Source of the DNA: Apium graveolens
Taxonomy: Eukaryota > Streptophyta > Magnoliopsida > Apiales > Apiaceae
Direction: 5' to 3'
DNA length: 64,000 bases
Assembly (NCBI RefSeq): GCF_009905375.1
Contig: NW_027417687.1
Coordinates: 30,034 to 94,033, forward strand
Made by a program: the position numbers and the translations under genes. The notes under the pieces were generated by a model that was given only the letters and a program-made list of their open reading frames with translations, ran no database searches and had not been told where the DNA came from. Shown here piece by piece: positions 38,145 to 51,500 of this stretch; within the stretch, counting starts at the first letter, position 1, and each line of letters opens with the position of its first letter.

Positions 38145-41100
38145 AAAGTGGCATTAATAGGTGGTAAAAGGATGTCAAATTGGATGTATATGATGATAAC
38201 ATGTTAATTGTTGTATATATGGTGGAAAGTGACTCTTATAGGTGCAAAGTGACTCTACTATGGTGAAAAGTGACTTACATGGTTAATTAGAACCAAAATG
38301 TGGACCAAAATTGACTTGTATGAATGTGGCACTACATAGTGATAAAAGGATTTCTAATTGCATATACATGATGTTAACATGTTAATTGTACCATTATATG
38401 ATAGCTAAGTGACTCTTATAAGGTGCAAAGTGACTCTAATATGGTGAGAAGTCACTTACATGATTGATCAGAGCCAAAATGTGGCCCAAAATTGACTTGT
38501 TGGAAAGGGGTACCAAGAGGTGGTTAAAGGATGTCTAATTGCATGTACATGATGTTAACATGTTAATTGTATCAATATATGGTGGCAAGTAACTCTTATA
38601 GGGTGCAAACTGACTATAATATGGTGAAAAGTGACTTACATGGTTGATTAGAGCCAAAATGTGTAACAAAATTAACTTGTATGAAAGTTTCATTAATAGG
38701 TGGTAAGAAGGATAGTCAAATTGGATGTATATGATGTTAATATTTTAATTGTTGTATATATGCTGGAATGTGACTCTTATAGGGTGCAAAGTTACTCTAA
38801 TATGGTGAAAAGTGACTTACATGGTTAATTAGAACCAAAATGTGGACCAAAATTGACTTGTATGAATGTGGCACTAAGAGGTGGTAAAAGGATTTCTAAT
38901 TGAATGTACATGATATTAACATGGTAATTGTACCATTATATGATGGCAAGTGACTCTTATAAGGTGCAAAGTGACTCTAATATGGTGAGAAGTCACTTAC
39001 ATGATTGATCAGAGCCAAAATGTGGCCCAAAATTGACTTGTTGGAAAGGGGTACCAAGAGGTGGTTAAAGGATGTCTAATTGCATGTACATGATGTTAAC
39101 ATGTTAATTGTATAAATATATGGTGGCAAGTGACTCTTATAGGGTGCAAAGTGACTCTAATATGGTGAAAATTGACTTACATGGTTGATTAGAGCCAAAA
39201 TGTGTAACAAAATTAACTTGTATGAAAGTGGCATTAATAGGTGGTAAAAGGATGTCAAATTGGATGTATATGATGTTAATATTTTAATTGTTGTATATAT
39301 GCTGGAATGTGACTCTTATAGGGTGCAAAGTTACTCTAATATGGTGAAAAGTGACTTACATGGTTAATAAAACCAAAATGTGGACCAAAATTGACTTGTA
39401 TGAATGTGGCACTAAGAGGTGGTAAAAGGTTTCTAATTGCATATACATGATGTTAACATGGTAATTGTACCAATATATGATAGTAAGTGACTATTATAAG
39501 GTGCAAAGTGACTCTAATATGGTGAGAAGTCACTTACATGATTGCTTAGAACCAAAATATGGCCCAAATATTGACATTGTTGGAAAGGGGTACCAAGAGG
39601 TGGTTAAAGGATGTCTAATTGCATGTACATGATGTTAACATGTTAATTGTATAAATATATGGTGGCAAGTGACCTTATAGGGTGCAAAGTGACTCTAATA
39701 TGGTGAAAAGTGACTTACATGGTTGATTAGAGCCAAAATGTGGAACAAAATTAACTTGTATGAAAGTGGCATTAATAGGTGGTAAAAGGATGTCAAATTG
39801 GATGTATATGATGATTAATAGTTTAATTGTTGTATATATGGTGGAAATGTGACTCTTATAAGGGTGCAAAGTGACTCTACTATGGTGAAAAGTGACTTAC
39901 ATGGTTAATTAGAACCAAAATGTGGACCAAAATTGACTTGTATGAATGTGGCACTGACAGAGTGATAAAAGGATTTCTAATTGCATGTACATGATGTTAA
40001 CATGTTAATTGTACCATTATATGATGGCAAGTGACTCTTATAAGGTGCAAAGTGACTCTAATATGGTGAGAAGTCACTTACATGATTGATCAAGCCAAAA
40101 TGTGGCCCAAAATTGACTTGTTGGAAAGGGGTACCAAGAGGTGGTTAAAGGATGTCTAATTGATGTACATGATGTTAACATGTTAATTGTATAAATATAT
40201 GGTGGCAAGTGACTCTTATAGGGTGCAAAGTGACTCTAATATGGTGAAAAAGTGACTTACATGGTTCATTAGAGCCAAAATGTGTAACAAAATTAACTTG
40301 TATGAAAGTGGCATTAATAGGTGGTAGAAGGATATCAAATTGGATGTATATGATGTTAATATTTTAATTGTTGTATATATGCTGGAATGGTGACTCTTAT
40401 AGGGTGCAAAGTTACTCTAATATGGTGAAAAGTAACTTACATGGTTAATTAGAACCAAAATGTGGACCAAAATTGACTTGTATGAATGTGGCAATAAGAG
40501 GTGGTAAAGGATTTCTAATTGAATGTACATGATATTAACATGGTAATTTTACCATTATATGATGGCAAGTGACTCTTATAAGGTGCAAAAGTGACTCTAA
40601 TATGGTGAGAAGTCACTTACATGATTGATCAGAGCCAAAATGTGGCCCAAAATTGACTTGTGGAAAGGGGGTACCAAGAGGTGGTTAAAGGAATGTCTAA
40701 TTGCATGTACATGATGTTAACATGTTAATTGTATAAATATATGGTGGCAAGTGACTTTTATAGGGTGCAAAGTGACTCTAATATGGTGGAAAAATTGACT
40801 TACATGGTTGATTAGAGCCAAAATATGTAACAAAAATTAACTTGTATGAAAGTGGCATTAATAGGTGGTAAAAGGATGTCAAATTGGATGTATATGATGT
40901 TAATATTTTAATTGTTGTATATATGCTGGAATGTGACTCTTATAGGGTGCAAAGTTACTCTAATATAGTGAAAAGTGACTTACATGGTTAATAAAACCAA
41001 AATGTGGACCAAAATTGACTTGTATGAATGTGGCACTAAGAGGTGGGTAAAAGGTTTTCTAATTGCATATACATGATGTTACATGTTAATTGTACCAATA

Positions 41101-42472
41101 TATGATAGTAAGTGACTATTATAAGGTGCAAAGTGACTCTAATATGGTGAGAAGTCACTTACATGATTGCTTAGAACCAAAATATGGCCCAATATTGACA
41201 TGTTGGAAAGGGGTACCAAGAGGTGGTTAAAGGATGTCTAATTGCATGTACATGATGTTACATGTTAATTGTATAAATATATGGTGGCAAGTGACCTTAT
41301 AGGGTGCAAAGTGACTCTAATATGGTGAAAAGTGACTTACATGGTTGATTAGAGCCAAAATGTGGACATAAAATTAACTTGTATGAAGAGTGGCATTAAT
41401 AGGTGGTAAAAGGATGTCAAATTGGATGTATATGATGATAACATGTTAATTGTTGTATATATGGTGGAAAGTGACTCTTATAAGGTGCAAAGTGACTCTA
41501 CTATGGTGAAAAGTGACTTACATGGTTAATTAGAACCAAAATGTGGACCAAAATTAGACTTGTATGAATGTGGCACTGACATAGTGATAAAAGGATTTCT
41601 AATTGCATGTACATGATGTTAACATGTTAATTGTACCATTATATGATGGCAAGTGACTCTTATAAGGTGCAAATGTGACTCTAATATGGTGAGAAAGTCA
41701 CTTACATGATTGATCAGAGCCAAAATGTGGCCCAAAATTGACTTGTTGGAAAGGGGGTACCAAGAGGTGGTTAAAGGATGTCTAATTGCATGTACATGAT
41801 AGTTAACATGTTAATTGTATAAATATATGGTGGCAAGTGACTCTTATAGGGTGCAAAGTGACTCTAATATGGTGAAAAGTGACTTACATGGTTGCATTAG
41901 AGCCTAAAATGTGTAACAAAATTAACTTGTATGAAAGTGGCATTAATAGGTGGTAAAAGGATGTCAAATTGGATGTATAGGATGTTAATATTTTAATTGT
42001 TGTATATATGCTGAATGTGACTCTTAAAAGGGTGCAAAGTTACTCTAATATGGTGAAAAGTAACTTACATGGTTAATTAGAACCAAAATGTGGACCAAAA
42101 TTGACTTGTATGAATGTGGCAGTACGAGGTGGTAAAAGGATTTCTAATTGCATGTACATGATGTTAACATGGTAATTTTACCATTATATGATGGCAAGTG
42201 ACTCTTATAAGGTGCAAAGTGACTCTAATATGGTGAGAAGTCAGTTACATGATTGATTAGAGCCAAAATGTGGCCCAAAATTGACTTGTTGGAAAGGGGT
42301 ACCAAGAGGTGGTTAAAGGATGTCTAATTGCATGTACATGATGTTAACATGTTAATTGTATAAATATATGGTGGCAAGTGACCCTTATAGGGTGCAAAGT
42401 GACTCTAATATGGTGAAAAGTGACTTACATGGTTGATTAGTGCCAAATTGTGGAACAAAATTAACTTGTATG
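32779..42472 (+). repeat. Nonamer run 3 (six units, indel-rich)
   Basis: Units start at 32779, 34388, 35997, 37604, 39225 and 40849. This run holds the clearest doubled-variant indels (near 33105, 37291, 37936, 38705, 39571, 39811-39863, 41801 and 41893), so its fine sequence should not be trusted. The trimer order alpha-beta-gamma is still readable, although some trimers look like mixtures. Confidence 0.8.
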
Positions 42473-45400
42473 AAAGTGGCATTAATAGGTGGTAAAAGGA
42501 TGTCAAATTGATGATAACATGTTAATTGTTGTATATAGTGGAAAGTGACTCTTATAAGGTGCAAAGTGACTCTAATGTAATGAAAAGTGACTTTACATGG
42601 TTGATTAAAACCAAATTTGGAACAAAATTTACCTGTATGAAAGTGGAACTAAGAGTGGTAAAATGATGTCAAATTGGATGTATAATGATTGTTATATTTT
42701 AATTGTTGTATATATGCTGAAATGTGACTCTTATAGGGTGCAAAGTTACTCTAATATGGTGAAAAGTGACTTACATGGTTAATAAAACCAAAATGTGGAC
42801 CAAAATTGACTTGTATGAATGTGGCACTCACATGTGATAAAAGGATTTCTAATTGCATGTACATGATGCTAACATGTTAATTGTACCATTATATGATGGC
42901 AAGTGACTCTTATAAGGTGCAAAGTGACTCTAATATGGTGAGAAGTCACTTACATGATTGATCAGAGCCAAAATGTGGCCCAAAATTGACTTGTTGGAAA
43001 GGGGTACCAAGAGGTGGTTAAAGAATGTCTAATTGCATGTACATGATGTTAACATGTTAATTGTATAAATATATGGTGGCAAGTGACTTTTATAGGGTGC
43101 AAAGTGACTCTAATATGGTGAAAATTGACTTACATGGTTGATTAGAGCCAAAATGTGTAACAAAATTAACTTGTATGAAAGTGGCATTAATAGGTGGTAA
43201 AAGGATGTCAAATTGGATGTATATGATGTTAATATTTTAATTGTTGTATATATGCTGGAATGTGACTCTTATAGGGTGCAAAGTTACTCTAATATGGTGA
43301 AAAGTGACTTACATGGTTAATAAACCAAAATGTGGACCAAAATTGACTTGTATGAATGTGGCACTAAGAGGTGGTAAAAGGATTTCTAATTGCATATACA
43401 TGATGTTAACATGTTAATTGTACCATTATATGATAGGCAAGTGACTATTATAAGGTGCAAAGTGACTCTAATATGGTGAGAAGTCACTTACATGATTGCT
43501 TAGAACCAAAATATGGCCCAAATATGACATTGTTGGAAAGGGGGTACCAAGAGGTGGTTAAAGGATGTCTAATTGCATGTACATGATGTTAACATGTTAA
43601 TTGTATAAATATATGGTGGCAAGTGACCTTATAGGGTGCAAAGTGACTCTAATATGGTGAAAAGTGACTTACATGGTTGATTAGAGCCAAAATGTGGAAC
43701 AAAATTACTTGTATGAAAGTGGCATTAATAGGTGGTAAAAGGATTCAAATTGGATGTATATGATGATAACATGTTAATTGTTGTATATATGGTGGAAAGT
43801 GACTCTTATAAGGTGCAAAGTGACTCTACTATGGTGAAAAAGTGACTTACATGGTTAATTAGAACCAAAATGTGGACCAAAATTGACTTGTATGAATGTG
43901 GCACTGACATGTGATAAAAGGATTTCTAATTGCATGTACATGATGTTAACATGTTAATTGTACCATTATATGATGGCAAGTGACTCTTATAAGGTGCAAA
44001 GTGACTCTAATATGGTGAGAAGTCACTTACATGATTGATCAGAGCCAAAATGTGGCCCAAAATTGACTTGTTGGAAAGGGGTACCAAGAGGTGGTTAAAG
44101 GATGTCTAATTGCATGTACATGATGTTAACATGTTAATTGTATAAATATATGGTGGCAAGTGACTCTTATAGGATGCAAAGTGACTCTAATATGGTGAAA
44201 AGTGACTTACATGGTTTATTAGAGCCAAAATGTGTAACAAAATTAACTTGTATGAAAGTGGCATTAATAGGTGGTAGAAGGATATCAAATTGGATGTATA
44301 TGATGTTAATATTTTAATTGTTGTATATATGCTGGAATGTGACTCTTATAGGGTGCAAAGTTACTCTAATATGGTGAAAAGTAACTTACATGGTTAATTA
44401 GAACCAAAATGTGGACCAAAATTGACTTGTATGAATGTGGCAATAAGAGGTGGTAAAAGCATTTCTAATTGAATGTACATGATATTAACATGGTAATTTT
44501 ACCATTATATGATGGCAAGTGACTCTTATAAGGTGCAAAGTGACTCTAATATGGTGAGAAGTCACTTACATGATTGATTAGAGCCAAAATGTGGCCCAAA
44601 ATTGACTTGTTGGAAAGGGGTACCAAGAGGTGGTTAAAGAATGTCTAATTGCATGTACATGATGTTAACATGTTAATTGTATAAATATATGGTGGCAAGT
44701 GACTTTTATAGGGTGCAAAGTGACTCTAATATGGTGAAAATTGACTTACATGGTTGATTAGAGCCAAAATGTGTAACAAAATTAACTTGTATGAAAGTGG
44801 CATTAATAGGTGGTAAAAGGATGTCAAATTGGATGTATATGATGTTAATATTTTAATTGTTGTATATATGCTGGAATGTGACTCTTATAGGGTGCAAAGT
44901 TACTCTAATATAGTGAAAAGTGACTTACATGGTTAATAAAACCAAAATGTGGACCAAAATTGACTTGTATGAATGTGGCACTAAGAGGTGGTAAAAGGTT
45001 TTCTAATTGCATATACATGATGTTACATGTTAATTGTACCAATATATGATAGTAAGTGACTATTATAAGGTGCAAAGTGACTCTAATATGGTGAGAAGTC
45101 ACTTACATGATTGCTTAGAACCAAATATGGCCCAATATTGACATGTTGGAAAGGGGTACCAAGAGGTGGTTAAAGGATGTCTAATTGCATGTACATGATG
45201 TTAACATGTTAATTGTATAAATATATGGTGGCAAGTGACCTTATAGGGTGCAAAGTGACTCTAATATGGTGAAAAGTGACTTACATGGTTGATTAGAGCC
45301 AAAATGTGGAACAAAATTAACTTGTATGAAAGTGGCATTAATAGGTGGTAAAAGGATGTCAAATTGGATGTATATGATGATAACATGTTAATTGTTGTAT

Positions 45401-48400
45401 ATATGGTGGAAAGTGACTCTTATAAGGTGCAAAGTGACTCTACTATGGTGAAAAGTGACTTACATGGTTAATTAGAACCAAAATGTGGACCAAAATTGAC
45501 TTGTATGAATGTGGCACTAGACATGTGATAAAAGGATTTCTAATTGCATGTACATGATGTTAACATGTTAATTGTACCATTATATGATTGCAAGTGACTC
45601 TTATAAGGTGCAAAGTGACTCTAATATGGTGAGAAGTCACTTACATGATTGATCCAAAATGTGGACCAAAATTGACTTGTTGGAAAGGGGTACCAAGAGG
45701 TGGTTAAAGGATGTCTAATTGTATGTACATGATGTTAACATGTTAATTGTATAAATATATGGTGGCAAGTGACTCTTATAGGGTGCAAAGTGACTCTAAT
45801 ATGGTGAAAAGTGACTTACATGGTTCATTAGAGCCAAAATGTGTAACAAAATTAACTTGTATGAAAGTGGCATTAATAGGTGGTAGAAGGATATCAAATT
45901 GGATGTATATGATGTTAATATTTTAATTGTTGTATATATGCTGGAATGTGACTCTTATAGGGTGCAAAGTTACTCTAATATGGTGAAAAGTAACTTACAT
46001 GGTTAATTAGAACCAAAATGTGGACCAAAATTGACTTGTATGAATGTGGCAATAAGAGGTGGTAAAAGGATTTCTAATTGAATGTACATGATATTAACAT
46101 GGTAATTTTACCATTATATGATGGCAAGTGACTCTTATAAGGTGCAAAGTGACTCTAATATGGTGAGAAGTCACTTACATGATTGATCAGAGCCAAAATG
46201 TGGCCCAAAATTGACTTGTTGGAAAGGGGTACCAAGAGGTGGTTAAAGGATGTCTAATTGCATGTACATGATGTTAACATGTTAATTGTATAAATATATG
46301 GTGGCAAGTGACTTTTATAGGGTGCAAAGTGACTCTAATATGGTGAAAATTGACTTACATGGTTGATTAGAGCCAAATATGTAACAAAATTAACTTGTAT
46401 GAAAGTGGCATTAATAGGTGGTAAAAGGATGTCAAATTGGATGTATATGATGTTAATATTTTAATTGTTGTATATATGCTGGAATGTGACTCTTATAGGG
46501 TGCAAAGTTACTCTAATATAGTGAAAAGTGACTTACATGGTTAATAAAACCAAAATGTGGACCAAAATTGACTTGTATGAATGTGGCACTAAGAGGTGGT
46601 AAAAGGTTTTCTAATTGCATATACATGATGTTAACATGTTAATTGTACCAATATATGATAGTAAGTGACTATTATAAGGTGCAAAGTGACTCTAATATGG
46701 TGAGAAGTCACTTACATGATTGCTTAGAACCAAAATATGGCCCAATATTGACATGTTGGAAAGGGGTACCAAGAGGTGGTTAAAGGATGTCTAATTGCAT
46801 GTACATGATGTTAACATGTTAATTGTATAAATATATGGTGGCAAGTGACCTTATAGGGTGCAAAGTGACTCTAATATGGTGAAAAGTGACTTACATGGTT
46901 GATTAGAGCCAAAATGTGGAACAAAATTAACTTGTATGAAAGTGGCATTAATAGGTGGTAAAAGGATGTCAAATTGGATGTATATGATGATAACATGTTA
47001 ATTGTTGTATATATGGTGGAAAGTGACTCTTATAAGGTGCAAAGTGACTCTACTATGGTGAAAAGTGACTTACATGGTTAATTAGAACCAAAATGTGGAC
47101 CAAAATTGACTTGTATGAATGTGGCACTGACATAGTGATAAAAGGATTTCTAATTGCATGTACATGATGTTAACATGTTAATTGTACCATTATATGATGG
47201 CAAGTGACTCTTATAAGGTGCAAAGTGACTCTAATATGGTGAGAAGTCACTTACATGATTGATCAGAGCCAAAATGTGGCCCAAAATTGACTTGTTGGAA
47301 AGGGGTACCAAGAGGTGGTTAAAGGATGTCTAATTGCATGTACATGATGTTAACATGTTAATTGTATAAATATATGGTGGCAAGTGACTCTTATAGGGTG
47401 CAAAGTGACTCTAATATGGTGAAAAGTGACTTACATGGTTCATTAGAGCCAAAATGTGTAACAAAATTAACTTGTATGAAAGTGGCATTAATAGGTGGTA
47501 GAAGGATATCAAATTGGATGTATATGATGTTAATATTTTAATTGTTGTATATATGCTGGAATGTGACTCTTATAGGGTGCAAAGTTACTCTAATATGGTG
47601 AAAAGTAACTTACATGGTTAATTAGAACCAAAATGTGGACCAAAATTGACTTGTATAAATGTGGCAATAAGAGGTGGTAAAAGGATTTCTAATTGAATGT
47701 ACATGATATTAACATGGTAATTTTACCATTATATGATGGCAAGTGACTCTTATAAGGTGCAAAGTGACTCTAATATGGTGAGAAGTCACTTACATGATTG
47801 ATCAGAGCCAAAATGTGGCCCAAAATTGACTTTTTGGAAAGGGGTACCAAGAGGTGGTTAAAGGATGTCTAATTGCATGTACATGATGTTAACATGTTAA
47901 TTGTATAAATATATGGTGGCAAGTGACTTTTATAGGGTGCAAAGTGACTCTAATATGGTGAAAATTGACTTACATGGTTGATTAGAGCCAAAATGTGTAA
48001 CAAAATTAACTTGTATGAAAGTGGCATTAATAGGTGGTAAAAGGATGTCAAATTGGATGTATATGATGTTAATATTTTAATTGTTGTATATATGCTGGAA
48101 TGTGACTCTTATAGGGTGCAAAGTTACTCTAATATAGTGAAAAGTGACTTACATGGTTAATAAAACCAAAATGTGGACCAAAATTGACTTGTATGAATGT
48201 GGCACTAAGAGGTGGTAAAAGGTTTTCTAATTGCATATACATGATGTTAACATGTTAATTGTACCAATATATGATAGTAAGTGACTATTATAAGGTGCAA
48301 AGTGACTCTAATATGGTGAGAAGTCACTTACATGATTGCTTAGAACCAAAATATGGCCCAATATTGACATGTTGGAAAGGGGTACCAAGAGGTGGTTAAA

Positions 48401-48554
48401 GGATGTCTAATTGCATGTACATGATGTTAACATGTTAATTGTATAAATATATGGTGGCAAGTGACCTTATAGGGTGCAAAGTGACTCTAATATGGTGAAA
48501 AGTGACTTACATGGTTGATTAGAGCCAAAATGTGGAACAAAATTAACTTGTATG
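41934..48554 (+). repeat. Segment B of a ~10.4-kb-offset duplication
   Basis: Partner of the segment starting at 31529, matched by at least six private variants in the same order and at nearly constant offset (10399-10410). This copy is cleaner. Whether it is a real segmental duplication or the same reads placed twice by an assembler cannot be decided here. Confidence 0.75.
42473..43177 (+). repeat. Isolated tetramer in the nonamer zone (3)
   Basis: 705 bp. It carries the same private deletions as the tetramer at 32069, from which it is 10404 bases away. C is beta-like (CACTCACATGTG, GATGCTAAC). Confidence 0.85.
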
Positions 48555-51500
48555 AAAGTGGCATTAATAGGTGGTAAAAGGATGTCAAATTGGATGTATA
48601 TGATGATAACATGTTAATTGTTGTATATATGGTGGAAAGTGACTCTTATAAGGTGCAAAGTGACTCTACTATGGTGAAAAGTGACTTACATGGTTAATTA
48701 GAACCAAAATGTGGACCAAAATTGACTTGTATGAATGTGGCACTGACATGTGATAAAAGGATTTCTAATTGCATGTACATGATGTTAACATGTTAATTGT
48801 ACCATTATATGATGGCAAGTGACTCTTATAAGGTGCAAAGTGACTCTAATATGGTGAGAAGTCACTTACATGATTGATCAGAGCCAAAATGTGGCCCAAA
48901 ATTGACTTGTTGGAAAGGGGTACCAAGAGGTGGTTAAAGGATGTCTAATTGCATGTACATGATGTTAACATGTTAATTGTATAAATATATGGTGGCAAGT
49001 GACTCTTATAGGGTGCAAAGTGACTCTAATATGGTGAAAAGTGACTTACATGGTTCATTAGAGCCAAAATGTGTAACAAAATTAACTTGTATGAAAGTGG
49101 CATTAATAGGTGGTAGAAGGATATCAAATTGGATGTATATGATGTTAATATTTTAATTGTTGTATATATGCTGGAATGTGACTCTTATAGGGTGCAAAGT
49201 TACTCTAATATGGTGAAAAGTAACTTACATGGTTAATTAGAACCAAAATGTGGACCAAAATTGACTTGTATGAATGTGGCAATAAGAGGTGGTAAAAGGA
49301 TTTCTAATTGAATGTACATGATATTAACATGGTAATTTTACCATTATATGATGGCAAGTGACTCTTATAAGGTGCAAAGTGACTCTAATATGGTGAGAAG
49401 TCACTTACATGATTGATCAGAGCCAAAATGTGGCCCAAAATTGACTTGTTGGAAAGGGGTACCAAGAGGTGGTTAAAGGATGTCTAATTGCATGTACATG
49501 ATGTTAACATGTTAATTGTATAAATATATGGTGGCAAGTGACTTTTATAGGGTGCAAAGTGACTCTAATATGGTGAAAATTGACTTACTGGTTGATTAGA
49601 GCCAAAATGTGTAACAAAATTACTTGTATGAAAGTGGCATTAATAGGTGGTAAAAGGATGTCAAATTGGATGTATATGATGTTAATATTTTAATTGTTGT
49701 ATATATGCTGGAATGTGACTCTTATAGGGTGCAAAGTACTCTAATATGGTGAAAAGTGACTTACATGGTTAATAAAACCAAAATGTGGACCAAAATTGAC
49801 TTGTATGAATGTGGCACTAAGAGGTGGTAAAAGGATTTCTAATTGCATATACATGATGTTAACATGTTAATTGTACCATATATGATAGGCAAGTGACTCT
49901 TATAAGGTGCAATAGTGACTCTAATATGGTGAGAAGTCACTTACATGATTGATTAGAGCCAAAATGTGGCCCAAAATTGACATGTTGGAAAGGGGTACCA
50001 AGAGGTGTTAAAGGATGTCTAATTGCATGTACATGAGGTTAACATGTTAATTGTATAAATATATGGTGGCAAGTGACCTTATAGGGTGCAAAGTGACTCT
50101 AATATGGTGAAAAGTGACTTACATGGTTGATTAGAGCCAAAATGTGTAACAAAATTAACTTGTATGAAAGTGGCATTAATAGGTGGTAAAAGGATGTCAA
50201 ATTGGATGTATATGATGTTAATATTTTAATTGTTGTATATATGGTGGAATGACTCTTATAAGGTGCAAAGTGACTCTATGGTGAAAAGTGACTTACATGG
50301 TTAATTAGAACCAAAATGTGGACCAAAATTGACTTGTATGAATGTGGCACTACATGTGATAAAAGGATTTCTAATTGCATGTACATGATGTTAACATGTT
50401 AATTGTACCATTATGATGGCAAGTGACTCTTATAAGGTGCAAAGTGACTCTAATATGGTGAGAAGTCACTTACATGATTGATCAGAGCCAAAATGTGGCC
50501 CAAAATTGACTTGTTGGAAAGGGGTACCAAGAGGTGGTTAAAGGATGTCTAATTGCATGTACATGATGTTAACATGTTAATTGTATAAATATATGGTGGC
50601 AAGTGACTCTTATAGGGTGCAAAGTGACTCTAATATGGTGAAAAGTGACTTACATGGTTCATTAGAGCCAAAATGTGTAACAAATTAACTTGTATGAAAG
50701 TGGCATTAATAGGTGGTAAAGGATATCAAATTGGATGTATATGATGTTAATATTTTAATTGTTGTATATATGCTGGAATGTGACTCTTATAGGGTGCAAA
50801 GTTACTCTAATATGGTGAAAAGTAACTTACATGGTTAATTAGAACCAAAATGTGGACCAAAATTGACTTGTATGAAATTGGCAATAAGAGGTGGTAAAAA
50901 GGATTTCTAATTGAATGTACATGATTTAACATGGTAATTTTACCATTATATGATGGCAAGTGACTCTTATAAGGTGCAAAGTGACTCTAATATGGTGAGA
51001 AGTCACTTACATGATTGATCAGAGCCAAAATGTGGCCCAAAATTGACTTGTTGGAAAGGGGTACCAAGAGGTGGTTAAAGGATGTCTAATTGCATGTACA
51101 TGATGTTAACATGTTAATTGTATAAATATATGGTGGCAAGTGACTTTATAGGGTGCAAAGTGACTCTAATATGGTGAAAATTGACTTACATGGTTGATTA
51201 GAGCCAAAATATGTAACAAAATTAACTTGTATGAAAGTGGCATTAATAGGTGGTAAAAGGATGTCAAATTGGATGTATATGATGTAACATTTTAATTGTT
51301 GTATATATGCTGGAATGTGACTCTTATAGGGTGCAAAGTTACTCTAATATAGTGAAAAGTGACTTACATGGTTAATAGAAACCAAAATGTGGACCAAAAT
51401 TGACTGTATGAATGTGGCACTAAGAGGTGGTAAAAGGTTTCTAATTGCATATACATGATGTTAACATGTTAATTGTACCAATATATGATAGTAAGTGACT

